Origin: Cladorhizidae sp. MBARI D1340-BT2
Lineage: Eukaryota > Porifera > Demospongiae > Poecilosclerida > Cladorhizidae
NCBI GenBank assembly: GCA_028752905.1
Contig: JAQNBH010000014.1
Coordinates: forward strand, 22,291,990-22,355,989
DNA: 64,000 nt
Reading direction: 5' to 3'
In this document: in pieces, positions 25,077-38,830 of the stretch
Numbering within the stretch: the first letter of the stretch is position 1
Layout of the letters: every line of letters begins with the position of its first letter
Position numbers and translations under genes: made by a program
Notes under the pieces: generated by a model
Told to the model about the DNA's origin: nothing
Databases searched by the model: none
The model's input: only the letters and a program-made list of their open reading frames with translations

Positions 25077-26596
25077 ATGTCATGCTAATAGCATAAAATA
25101 AGAATTTCACCAGTAACCATGCTATCTCGTGCTAGTACAATACAACAAGAATTTCACCAGGAACCATGCTATCTCGTGCTAATACAATACAATAAGAATT
25201 TCATTAGGAGCCATGCTATCTCGTGCTAATACCATACAATAAGAATTTCACTAGGAACCATGCTATCTCATGCTAATACCATACAATAAGAAATTCACTA
25301 GGAGCCATGCTATCTCTTGCTAATACCATACAATAAGAATTTCACTAGGAGCCATGCTATCTGATGCTAATACCATAAAATAAGAATTTCTCTAGGAACT
25401 GTGCTATCTCATGCTAATACCATACAATAAGAATTTAACTAGGAGCCATTCTATCTTGTGCTAATACCATTCAATAAGAATTTCACTAGGAACCATGCTA
25501 TCTCGTGCTAATACCATACAATAAGAATTTCACCAGGAACCATGCTATCTCGTGCTAATACCATACAATAAGAATTTCACCAGGAACCATGATATCTCGT
25601 GCTAATACCATACAATAAGAATTTCACTAGGAGCCATGCTATCTTGTGCTAATACCATACAATAAGAATTTCACTAGGAACTGTGCTATCTAATGCTAAT
25701 ACCATACAATAAGAATTTCGCTAGGAACCATGCTATCTCGTGCTAATACCTTACAATAAGAATTTCACTAGGAACTGTTGCTAATAATATACAATAAGAA
25801 TTTCACCAGTAACCATGCTATCTCGTGCTAGTACCATACAATAAGAATTTCACCAGCAACCATGCTATCTCGTGCTAATACCATACAATAAGAATTTCAT
25901 TAGGAGCCATGCTATCTCGTGCTAATACCATACAATAAGAATTTAACTTAGAACCATGCTATCTCGTGCTAATACCATACAATAAGAAATTCACTATGAG
26001 CCATGCTATCTCTTTCTAATACCATACAATAAGAATTTCACTAGGAGCCATGCTATCTCGTGATAATACCATACAAAAAGAATTTCACTAGGAACTGTGC
26101 TATCTGCTGCTAATACCATACAATAAGAATTTCACTAGGAACCAAGCTAACTCGTGCTAATACCATACAATAAGAAATTCACTAGGAGCCATGCTATCTC
26201 TTGCTAATACCATACAATAAGAATTTCACTAGGAGCCATGCTAACTTATGCTAATACCATAAAATAAGAATTTCACTAGGAACTGTTCTATCTCATGCTA
26301 ATACCATACAATAAGAATTTCACTAGGAGCCATTCTATCTCATGCTAATAGCATAAAATAAGAATTTCACTAGGAACTGTGCTATCTCATGCTAATACCA
26401 TACAATAAGAATTTCACTAGGAGCCATTCTATCTTGTGCTAATAGCATAAAATAAGAATTTCACTAGGAACTGTGCTATCTCATGCTAATACCATACAAT
26501 AAGAATTTCACTAGGAGCCATTCTATCTTGTGCTAATACCATACAATAAGAATTTAACTAGGAACCATGCTATCTCATGCTAATACCATACAATAA
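25077..26596. repeat. 1,636-bp unit, copy 3, with a 94-bp two-monomer gain
   Basis: Alignment with copy 2 is at offset 1,636 (AACTTAG at 24309 and 25945). Near 26395-26540 two monomers (94 bp; GGAGCCATTCTATCTTGTG followed by AATAGCATAAAATAAG) are repeated once more than in copy 2. Unlike copies 1 and 2, this copy continues into the TTTCGCTAGG monomer (about 26790), the order seen in most HORs. Confidence 0.85.
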
Positions 26597-29500
26597 GAAT
26601 TTCACCAGCAACCATGCTATCTCGTGCTAATACCATACAATAAGAATTTCACTAGGAGCCATGCTATATCTTACTAATACCATACTATAAGAATTTCACT
26701 AGGAGCCATGCTATCTTGTGCTAATACCATACAATAAGAATTTCACTAGGAACTGTGCTATCTAATGCTAATACCATACAATAAGAATTTCGCTAGGAAC
26801 CATGCTATCTCGTGCTAATACCATACAATAAGAATTTCACTAGAATTTCACTAGGAACTGTTGCTAATACCATACATTAAGAATTTCACTAGGAACCATG
26901 CTATCTCGTTCTAATACCATAAAATAAGAATTTCACTAGGAACTGTGCTATCTCGTGCTAATACCATACAATTGACCAGGAACCATGCTATCTCGTGCTA
27001 ATACCATACAATAAGAATTCCACTAGGTGCCATGCTATCTCGTGCTAATACCATACAATAAGAACTTCACTAGGAACCATGCTATCTAATGCTAATACCA
27101 TACAATAAGAATTTCACTAGGAACCATGCTATCTCGTGCTAATACCATACAATAAGAATTTCACTAGGAACTGTGCTATCTCATGCTAATTACCATATAA
27201 TAAGAATTTAACTAGGAACTGTGCTATCTCATGCTAATACCATAGAATAAGAATTTCACCAGGAACCATGCTATCTCGTGCTAGTACAATGCAATAAGAA
27301 TTTCACCAGGAACGATGCTATCTCGTGCTAATACCATACAATAAGATTTCATTAGGAGCCATGCTATCTCGTGCTAATACCTTACAATAAGAATTTCACT
27401 AGTAACCATGCTATCTCGTGCTAATACCATACAATAAGAATTTCACTAGGAACTGTGCTATCTAATGCTAATACCATACAATAAGAATTTCGCTAGGAAC
27501 CATGCTATCTCGTGCTAATACCATACAATAAGAATTTCACTAGGAACTGTGCTATCTCATGCTAATACCAAATAATAAGAATTTCACTAGGAACTGTTGC
27601 TAATAATATACAATAAGAATTTCACCAGGAACATTGCTATCTCGTGCTATATAGTACCATACAATAAGAATTTCACCAGGAACCATGCTATCTCGTGCTT
27701 ATACCATACAATTGACCAGGAACCATGCTATCTCGTGCTAATACCATACAATAAGAATTCCACTAGGAGCCATGCTATCTCATGCTAATACCATAAAATA
27801 AGAATTTCACTAGGAACTGTGCTATCTCACATACAATAAGAATTTCATAAGGAGCCATGCTATCTCGTGCTAATACCATACAATAAGAATTTCACTAGGA
27901 ACCAAGCTAACTCGTGCTAATACCATACAATAAGAAATTCACTAGGAGCCATGCTAACTCTTGCTAATACCATACAATAAGAATTTCACTAGGAGCCATG
28001 GTAACTCATGCTAATACCATAAAATAAGAATTTCACTAGGAACTGTTCATCTCATGCTAATACCATACAATAAGATTTTCACTAGGAGCCATTCTATGTC
28101 ATGCTAATAGCATAAAATAAGAATTTCACCAGTAACCATGCTATCTCGTGCTAGTACAATACAACAAGAATTTCACCAGGAACCATGCTATCTCGTGCTA
28201 ATACCATACAATAAGAATTTCATTAGGAGCCATGCTATCTCGTGCTAATACCATACAATAAGAATTTCACTAGGAACCATGCTATCTCATGCTAATACCA
28301 TACAATAAGAAATTCACTAGGAGCCATGCTATCTCTTGCTAATACCATACAATAAGAATTTCACTAGGAGCCATGCTATCTCATGCTAATAACATAAAAT
28401 AAGAATTTCACTAGGAACTGTGCTATCTCATGCTAATACCATACAATAAGAATTTAACTAGGAGCCATTCTATCTTGTGCTAATACCATTCAATAAGAAT
28501 TTCACTAGGAACCATGCTATCTTGTGCTAATACCATACAATAAGAATTTCACCAGGAACCATGCTATCTCGTGCTAATACCATACAATAAGAATTTCACC
28601 AGAAACCATGATATCTCGTGCTAATACCATACAATAAGAATTTCACTAGGAGCCATGCTATCTTGTGCTAATACCATACAATAAGAATTTCACTAGGAAC
28701 TGTGCTATCTAATGCTAATACCATACAATAAGAATTTCGCTAGGAACCATGCTATCTCGTGCTAATACCTTACAATAAGAATTTCACTAGGAACTGTGCT
28801 ATCTCATGCTAATACCATATAATAAGAATTTCACAAGGAACTGTCGCTAATAATATATAATAAGAATTTCACCAGGAACCATGCTATCTCATGTTAGTAC
28901 CATACAATAAGAATTTCACCAGGAACCATGCTATCTCGTGCTAATACCATACAATAAGAATTTCATTAGGAGCCATGCTATCTCGTGCTAATACCATACA
29001 ATAAGAATTTAACTTAGAACCATGCTATCTCGTGCTAATACCATACAATAAGAAATTCACTAGGAGCCATGCTATCTCTTTCTAATACCATACAATAAGA
29101 ATTTCACTAGGAGCCATGCTATCTCGTGATAATACCATACAAAAAGAATTTCACTAGGAACTGTGCTATCTCTTGCTAATACATACAATAAGAATTTCAC
29201 TAGGAGCCATGCTATCTCGTGCTAATACCATACAATAAGAAATTCACTAGGAGCCATGCTATCTCTTGCTAATACCATACAATAAGAATTTCACTAGGTG
29301 CCATGCTATCTCGTGCTAATACCATACAATAAGAACTTCACTAGGAACCATGCTATCTAATGCTAATACCATACAATAAGAATTTCACTAGGAACCATGC
29401 TATCTCGTGCTAATACCATACAATAAGAATTTCACTAGGAACTGTGCTATCTCATGCTAATTACCATATAATAAGAATTTCAATAGGAACTGTGCTATCT

Positions 29501-31942
29501 CATGCTAATACCATAGAATAAGAATTTCACCAGGAACCATGCTATCTCGTGCTAATACCTTACAATAAGAATTTCACTAGTAACCATGCTATCTCGTGCT
29601 AATACCATAAAATAAGAATTTCACTAGGAAACTGCTATCTCGTGCTAATACCATACAATAAGAATTTCACTAGGAGCCATTCTATCTTGTGCTAATACAA
29701 TACAATAAGAATTTCACCAGGAACCATGCTATCTCGTGCTAATACCATAGAATAAGAATTTCACCAGGAACCATGATATTTCGTGCTAATACCATACAAT
29801 AAGAATTTCACTAGGAGCCATGCTATCTTGTGCTAACACCATACAATAAGAATTTCACTAGGAACTGTGCTATCTAATGCTAATACCATACAATAAGAAT
29901 TTCGCTAGGAACCATGCTATCTCGTGCTAATACCATACAATAAGAATTTCACTAGGAACTGTGCTATCTCATGCTAATACCAAATAATAAGAATTTCACT
30001 AGGAACTATTGCTAATAATATACAATAAGAATTTCACCAGGAACCATGCTATCTCGTGCTAATACCATAAAATAAGAATTTCATTAGGAGCCATGCTATC
30101 TCGTGCTAATACCATACATTAAGAATTTCACTAGAACCATGCTATCTCGTGCTAATACCATACAATAAGAATTTCACTAGGAACACTGCTATCTCGTGCT
30201 AATACCATACAATAAGAATTTCACTATGAGCCATGCTATCTCGTGCTAATACCTTACAATAAAGGGGCACATTGCTCTGTGTGGGACTATATATATATAT
30301 AATTTCACTAGTAACCATGCTATCTCGTTCTAATACCATAAAATAAGAATTTCACTAGGAACACTGCTATCTCATGCTAATACCACACAATAAGAATTTC
30401 ACTAGGAGCCATTCTATCTTGTGATAATACCATACAATAATAATTTCACTAGGAACCATGCTATCTCGTGCTAATACCATAGAATAAGAATTTCACCAGG
30501 AACCATGCTATCTCGTGCTAATACCATACAATAAGAATTTCACTAGGAGCCATGCTATCTTGTGCTAATACCATACAATAAGAATTTCACTAGGAACTGT
30601 GCTATCTAATGCTAATACCATACAATAAGAATTTCGCTAGGAACCATGCTATCTCGTGCTAATACCATACAATAAGAATTTCACTAGGAACTGTGCTATC
30701 TCATGCTAATACCAAATAATAAGTATTTCACTAGGAACTGTTGCTAATAATATACAATAAGAATTTCACCAGGAACCATGCTATCTCGTGCTATATAGTA
30801 CCATACAATAAGAATTTCACCAGGAACCATGCTACCTCGTGCTAATACCATACAATAAGAATTTCATTAGGAGCTATGCTATCTCGTGCTAATACCATAC
30901 AATAAGAATTTCACTGGGAACCATGGTATCTCGTGCTAATACCATACAATAAGAAATTCACTAGGATCCATGCTATCTCTTACTAATACCATACAATAAG
31001 AATTTCACTAGGAGCCATGCTATCTCGTGCTAATACCTTACAATAAGAATTTCACTAGGAACTGTGCTATCTGATGCTAATACCATACAATAAGAATTTC
31101 ACTAGGAGCCATGCTATCTCTTGCTAATACCATACAATAAGAATTTCACTAGAAGCCATGCTGTCTTGTGCTAATACCATACAATAAGAATTTCACTATG
31201 AACTGCGCTATCTCATGTTAATACCATACAATAAGAATTTAACTAGGAACCATGCTATCTCGTGCTAATACCATACAACAATAAGAATTTCACCAGGAAC
31301 CATGCTATCTCGTGCTAATACCATACAATAAGAATTTCACTAGGAGCCATGCTATCTCTTGCTAATACCATACAATAAAAATTTCACTAGGAACTGTGCT
31401 ATCTCGTGCTAATACCATACAATAAGAATTTTATTAGGAGCCATGCTATCTCGTGCTAATACCATATAATAAGAACTTCACTAGGAACCATGCTATCTAA
31501 TGCTAATACCATACAATAAGAATTTCACTAGGAACAGTGCTATCTCGTGCTAATACCATACAATAAGAATTTCACTAGGAACTGTGCTATCTCATGCTAA
31601 TTACCATATAATAAGAATTTCACTAGGAACTGTGCTATCTCATGCTAATACCATAGAATAAGAATTTCACCAGCAACCATGCTATCTCGTGCTAGTACAA
31701 TACAATAAGAATTTCACCAGGAACCATGCTATCTCGTGCTAATACCATACAATAAGATTTCATTAGGATCCTTGCTATCTCGTGCTAATACCATACAATA
31801 AGAATTTCACTAGGAACCATGCTATCTCGTTCTAATACCATAAAATAAGAATTTCACTAGGAACTGAGCTATCTCGTGCTAATACCATACAATAAGAATT
31901 TCACTAGGAGCCATTCTATCTTGTGCTAATACAATACAATAA
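26597..31942. repeat. 5,346-bp tandem duplication, first copy
   Basis: Every landmark tested recurs 5,346 bp later: CCAGCAACC (26605 to 31951), CATTAAG (26875 to 32221), truncated monomers (26970 and 27710 to 32316 and 33056), AACTTAG (29011 to 34357) and the 38-bp insertion (30264 to 35610). The right junction near 31932-31942 lies in ACAATACAATAA, where one parent continues AAATTTCACTAGG and the other GAATTTCACCAGC. Confidence 0.93.
30264..30301. repeat. 38-bp insertion, copy 5
   Basis: Canonical GGGGCAC form with seven TA repeats, followed by a monomer with a CTCGTTC tail. It lies in the first 5,346-bp copy. Confidence 0.92.
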
Positions 31943-34900
31943 GAATTTCACCAGCAACCATGCTATCTCGTGCTAATACCATACAATAAGAATTTCACTA
32001 GGAGCCATGCTATATCTTACTAATACCATACTATAAGAATTTCACTAGGAGCCATGCTATCTTGTGCTAATACCATACAATAAGAATTTCACTAGGAACT
32101 GTGCTATCTAATGCTAATACCATACAATAAGAATTTCGCTAGGAACCATGCTATCTCGTGCTAATACCATACAATAAGAATTTCACTAGAATTTCACTAG
32201 GAACTGTTGCTAATACCATACATTAAGAATTTCACTAGGAACCATGCTATCTCGTTCTAATACCATAAAATAAGAATTTCACTAGGAACTGTGCTATCTC
32301 GTGCTAATACCATACAATTGACCAGGAACCATGCTATCTCGTGCTAATACCATACAATAAGAATTCCACTAGGTGCCATGCTATCTCGTGCTAATACCAT
32401 ACAATAAGAACTTCACTAGGAACCATGCTATCTAATGCTAATACCATACAATAAGAATTTCACTAGGAACCATGCTATCTCGTGCTAATACCATACAATA
32501 AGAATTTCACTAGGAACTGTGCTATCTCATGCTAATTACCATATAATAAGAATTTAACTAGGAACTGTGCTATCTCATGCTAATACCATAGAATAAGAAT
32601 TTCACCAGGAACCATGCTATCTCGTGCTAGTACAATGCAATAAGAATTTCACCAGGAACGATGCTATCTCGTGCTAATACCATACAATAAGATTTCATTA
32701 GGAGCCATGCTATCTCGTGCTAATACCTTACAATAAGAATTTCACTAGTAACCATGCTATCTCGTGCTAATACCATACAATAAGAATTTCACTAGGAACT
32801 GTGCTATCTAATGCTAATACCATACAATAAGAATTTCGCTAGGAACCATGCTATCTCGTGCTAATACCATACAATAAGAATTTCACTAGGAACTGTGCTA
32901 TCTCATGCTAATACCAAATAATAAGAATTTCACTAGGAACTGTTGCTAATAATATACAATAAGAATTTCACCAGGAACATTGCTATCTCGTGCTATATAG
33001 TACCATACAATAAGAATTTCACCAGGAACCATGCTATCTCGTGCTTATACCATACAATTGACCAGGAACCATGCTATCTCGTGCTAATACCATACAATAA
33101 GAATTCCACTAGGAGCCATGCTATCTCATGCTAATACCATAAAATAAGAATTTCACTAGGAACTGTGCTATCTCACATACAATAAGAATTTCATAAGGAG
33201 CCATGCTATCTCGTGCTAATACCATACAATAAGAATTTCACTAGGAACCAAGCTAACTCGTGCTAATACCATACAATAAGAAATTCACTAGGAGCCATGC
33301 TAACTCTTGCTAATACCATACAATAAGAATTTCACTAGGAGCCATGGTAACTCATGCTAATACCATAAAATAAGAATTTCACTAGGAACTGTTCATCTCA
33401 TGCTAATACCATACAATAAGATTTTCACTAGGAGCCATTCTATGTCATGCTAATAGCATAAAATAAGAATTTCACCAGTAACCATGCTATCTCGTGCTAG
33501 TACAATACAACAAGAATTTCACCAGGAACCATGCTATCTCGTGCTAATACCATACAATAAGAATTTCATTAGGAGCCATGCTATCTCGTGCTAATACCAT
33601 ACAATAAGAATTTCACTAGGAACCATGCTATCTCATGCTAATACCATACAATAAGAAATTCACTAGGAGCCATGCTATCTCTTGCTAATACCATACAATA
33701 AGAATTTCACTAGGAGCCATGCTATCTCATGCTAATAACATAAAATAAGAATTTCACTAGGAACTGTGCTATCTCATGCTAATACCATACAATAAGAATT
33801 TAACTAGGAGCCATTCTATCTTGTGCTAATACCATTCAATAAGAATTTCACTAGGAACCATGCTATCTCGTGCTAATACCATACAATAAGAATTTCACCA
33901 GGAACCATGCTATCTCGTGCTAATACCATACAATAAGAATTTCACCAGAAACCATGATATCTCGTGCTAATACCATACAATAAGAATTTCACTAGGAGCC
34001 ATGCTATCTTGTGCTAATACCATACAATAAGAATTTCACTAGGAACTGTGCTATCTAATGCTAATACCATACAATAAGAATTTCGCTAGGAACCATGCTA
34101 TCTCGTGCTAATACCTTACAATAAGAATTTCACTAGGAACTGTGCTATCTCATGCTAATACCATATAATAAGAATTTCACAAGGAACTGTCGCTAATAAT
34201 ATATAATAAGAATTTCACCAGGAACCATGCTATCTCATGTTAGTACCATACAATAAGAATTTCACCAGGAACCATGCTATCTCGTGCTAATACCATACAA
34301 TAAGAATTTCATTAGGAGCCATGCTATCTCGTGCTAATACCATACAATAAGAATTTAACTTAGAACCATGCTATCTCGTGCTAATACCATACAATAAGAA
34401 ATTCACTAGGAGCCATGCTATCTCTTTCTAATACCATACAATAAGAATTTCACTAGGAGCCATGCTATCTCGTGATAATACCATACAAAAAGAATTTCAC
34501 TAGGAACTGTGCTATCTCTTGCTAATACATACAATAAGAATTTCACTAGGAGCCATGCTATCTCGTGCTAATACCATACAATAAGAAATTCACTAGGAGC
34601 CATGCTATCTCTTGCTAATACCATACAATAAGAATTTCACTAGGTGCCATGCTATCTCGTGCTAATACCATACAATAAGAACTTCACTAGGAACCATGCT
34701 ATCTAATGCTAATACCATACAATAAGAATTTCACTAGGAACCATGCTATCTCGTGCTAATACCATACAATAAGAATTTCACTAGGAACTGTGCTATCTCA
34801 TGCTAATTACCATATAATAAGAATTTCAATAGGAACTGTGCTATCTCATGCTAATACCATAGAATAAGAATTTCACCAGGAACCATGCTATCTCGTGCTA

Positions 34901-37288
34901 ATACCTTACAATAAGAATTTCACTAGTAACCATGCTATCTCGTGCTAATACCATAAAATAAGAATTTCACTAGGAAACTGCTATCTCGTGCTAATACCAT
35001 ACAATAAGAATTTCACTAGGAGCCATTCTATCTTGTGCTAATACAATACAATAAGAATTTCACCAGGAACCATGCTATCTCGTGCTAATACCATAGAATA
35101 AGAATTTCACCAGGAACCATGATATTTCGTGCTAATACCATACAATAAGAATTTCACTAGGAGCCATGCTATCTTGTGCTAACACCATACAATAAGAATT
35201 TCACTAGGAACTGTGCTATCTAATGCTAATACCATACAATAAGAATTTCGCTAGGAACCATGCTATCTCGTGCTAATACCATACAATAAGAATTTCACTA
35301 GGAACTGTGCTATCTCATGCTAATACCAAATAATAAGAATTTCACTAGGAACTATTGCTAATAATATACAATAAGAATTTCACCAGGAACCATGCTATCT
35401 CGTGCTAATACCATAAAATAAGAATTTCATTAGGAGCCATGCTATCTCGTGCTAATACCATACATTAAGAATTTCACTAGAACCATGCTATCTCGTGCTA
35501 ATACCATACAATAAGAATTTCACTAGGAACACTGCTATCTCGTGCTAATACCATACAATAAGAATTTCACTATGAGCCATGCTATCTCGTGCTAATACCT
35601 TACAATAAAGGGGCACATTGCTCTGTGTGGGACTATATATATATATAATTTCACTAGTAACCATGCTATCTCGTTCTAATACCATAAAATAAGAATTTCA
35701 CTAGGAACACTGCTATCTCATGCTAATACCACACAATAAGAATTTCACTAGGAGCCATTCTATCTTGTGATAATACCATACAATAATAATTTCACTAGGA
35801 ACCATGCTATCTCGTGCTAATACCATAGAATAAGAATTTCACCAGGAACCATGCTATCTCGTGCTAATACCATACAATAAGAATTTCACTAGGAGCCATG
35901 CTATCTTGTGCTAATACCATACAATAAGAATTTCACTAGGAACTGTGCTATCTAATGCTAATACCATACAATAAGAATTTCGCTAGGAACCATGCTATCT
36001 CGTGCTAATACCATACAATAAGAATTTCACTAGGAACTGTGCTATCTCATGCTAATACCAAATAATAAGTATTTCACTAGGAACTGTTGCTAATAATATA
36101 CAATAAGAATTTCACCAGGAACCATGCTATCTCGTGCTATATAGTACCATACAATAAGAATTTCACCAGGAACCATGCTACCTCGTGCTAATACCATACA
36201 ATAAGAATTTCATTAGGAGCTATGCTATCTCGTGCTAATACCATACAATAAGAATTTCACTGGGAACCATGGTATCTCGTGCTAATACCATACAATAAGA
36301 AATTCACTAGGATCCATGCTATCTCTTACTAATACCATACAATAAGAATTTCACTAGGAGCCATGCTATCTCGTGCTAATACCTTACAATAAGAATTTCA
36401 CTAGGAACTGTGCTATCTGATGCTAATACCATACAATAAGAATTTCACTAGGAGCCATGCTATCTCTTGCTAATACCATACAATAAGAATTTCACTAGAA
36501 GCCATGCTGTCTTGTGCTAATACCATACAATAAGAATTTCACTATGAACTGCGCTATCTCATGTTAATACCATACAATAAGAATTTAACTAGGAACCATG
36601 CTATCTCGTGCTAATACCATACAACAATAAGAATTTCACCAGGAACCATGCTATCTCGTGCTAATACCATACAATAAGAATTTCACTAGGAGCCATGCTA
36701 TCTCTTGCTAATACCATACAATAAAAATTTCACTAGGAACTGTGCTATCTCGTGCTAATACCATACAATAAGAATTTTATTAGGAGCCATGCTATCTCGT
36801 GCTAATACCATATAATAAGAACTTCACTAGGAACCATGCTATCTAATGCTAATACCATACAATAAGAATTTCACTAGGAACAGTGCTATCTCGTGCTAAT
36901 ACCATACAATAAGAATTTCACTAGGAACTGTGCTATCTCATGCTAATTACCATATAATAAGAATTTCACTAGGAACTGTGCTATCTCATGCTAATACCAT
37001 AGAATAAGAATTTCACCAGCAACCATGCTATCTCGTGCTAGTACAATACAATAAGAATTTCACCAGGAACCATGCTATCTCGTGCTAATACCATACAATA
37101 AGATTTCATTAGGATCCTTGCTATCTCGTGCTAATACCATACAATAAGAATTTCACTAGGAACCATGCTATCTCGTTCTAATACCATAAAATAAGAATTT
37201 CACTAGGAACTGAGCTATCTCGTGCTAATACCATACAATAAGAATTTCACTAGGAGCCATTCTATCTTGTGCTAATACAATACAATAA
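31943..37288. repeat. 5,346-bp tandem duplication, second copy
   Basis: This is nearly identical to 26597-31942, including private variants such as GATTTTCAC (28074-28082 and 33420-33428). One substitution found by eye is C at 33869 versus T at 28523, which is a CpG in one copy and a TpG in the other. After 37288 the sequence follows the other parent allele (AAATTTCACTAGG, then CTATCCCGTG). Confidence 0.92.
35610..35647. repeat. 38-bp insertion, copy 6
   Basis: Exactly 5,346 bp after copy 5, with the same sequence and flanks. Confidence 0.92.
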
Positions 37289-38830
37289 AAATTTCACTAG
37301 GAACCATGCTATCCCGTGCTAATACCATACAATTGACCAGGAACCATGCTATCTCGTTCTAATACCATACAATAAGAATTCCACTAGGAGCCATGCTATC
37401 TCATGCTAATACCATAAAATAAGAATTTCACTAGGAACTGTGCTATCTCACATACAATAAGAATTTCATTAGGAGCCATGCTATCTCGTGCTAATACCAT
37501 ACAATAAGAATTTCACTAGGAACCAAGCTAACTCGTGCTAATACCATACAATAAGAAATTCACTAGGAGCCATGCTATCTCTTGCTAATACCATACAATA
37601 AGAATTTCACTAGGAGCCATGCTAACTCATGCTAATACCATAAAATAAGAATTTCACTAGGAACTGTGCTATCTCATGCTAATACCATACAATAAGAATT
37701 TCACTAGGAGCCATTCTATCTTGTGCTAATACCATACAATAAGAATTTAACTAAGAACCATGCTATCTCATGCTAATACCATACAATAATAATTTCACCA
37801 GGAACCATGCTATCTCGTGCTAATAACATACAATAAGAATTTCACCAGCAACCATGCTATCTCGTGCTAATACCATACAATAAGAATTTCACTAGGAGCC
37901 ATGCTATCTCTTACTAATACCATACAATAAGAATTTCACTAGGAGCCATGCTATCTCGTGCTAATACCTTACAATAAGAATTTCACTAGGAACTGTGCTA
38001 TCTGATGCTAATACCATACAATAAGAATTTCACTAGGAGCCATGCTATCTCTTGCTAATACCATACAATAAGAATTTCACTAGAAGCCATGCTGTCTTGT
38101 GCTAATACCATACAATAAGAATTTCACTACGAACTGCGCTATCTCATGTTAATACCATACAATAAGAATTTAACTAGGAACCAAGCTATCTCGTGCTAAT
38201 ACCATACAACAATAAGAATTTCACCAGGAACCATGCTATCTCGTGCTAATACCATACAATAAGAATTTCACTAGGAGCCATGCTATCTCTTGCTAATACC
38301 ATACAATAAGAATTTCACTAGGAACTGTGCTATCTCGTGCTAATACCATACAATAAGAATTTTATTAGGAGCCATGCTATCTCGTGCTAATACCATATAA
38401 TAAGAACTTCACTAGGAACCATGCTATCTAATGCTAATACCATACAATAAGAATTTCACTAGGAACAGTGCTATCTCGTGCTAATACCATACAATAAGAA
38501 TTTCACTAGGAACTGTGCTATGTCATGCTAATTACCATATAATAAGAATTTCACTAGGAACTGTGCTATCTCATGCTAATACCATAGAATAAGAATTTCA
38601 CCAGCAACCATGCTATCTCGTGCTAGTACAATACAATAAGAATTTCACCAGGAACCATGCTATCTCGTGCTAATACCATACAATAAGATTTCATTAGGAT
38701 CCTTGCTATCTCGTGCTAATACCATACAATAAGAATTTCACTAGGAACCATGCTATCTCGTTCTAATACCATAAAATAAGAATTTCACTAGGAACTGAGC
38801 TATCTCGTGCTAATACCATACAATAAGAAT
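37289..38830. repeat. Satellite block, diverged 1.6-kb duplicate of 35.7-37.3 kb
   Basis: This contains a truncated monomer at 37331 and the GAACTGCGC variant (38131), which also occurs at 36546, an offset of 1,585 bp. The homologous pair at 49831 and 51508 is offset by 1,677 bp. The difference is explained by a two-monomer (94-bp) loss near 37670 and a 2-bp change near 50565. No gene is visible. Confidence 0.75.
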
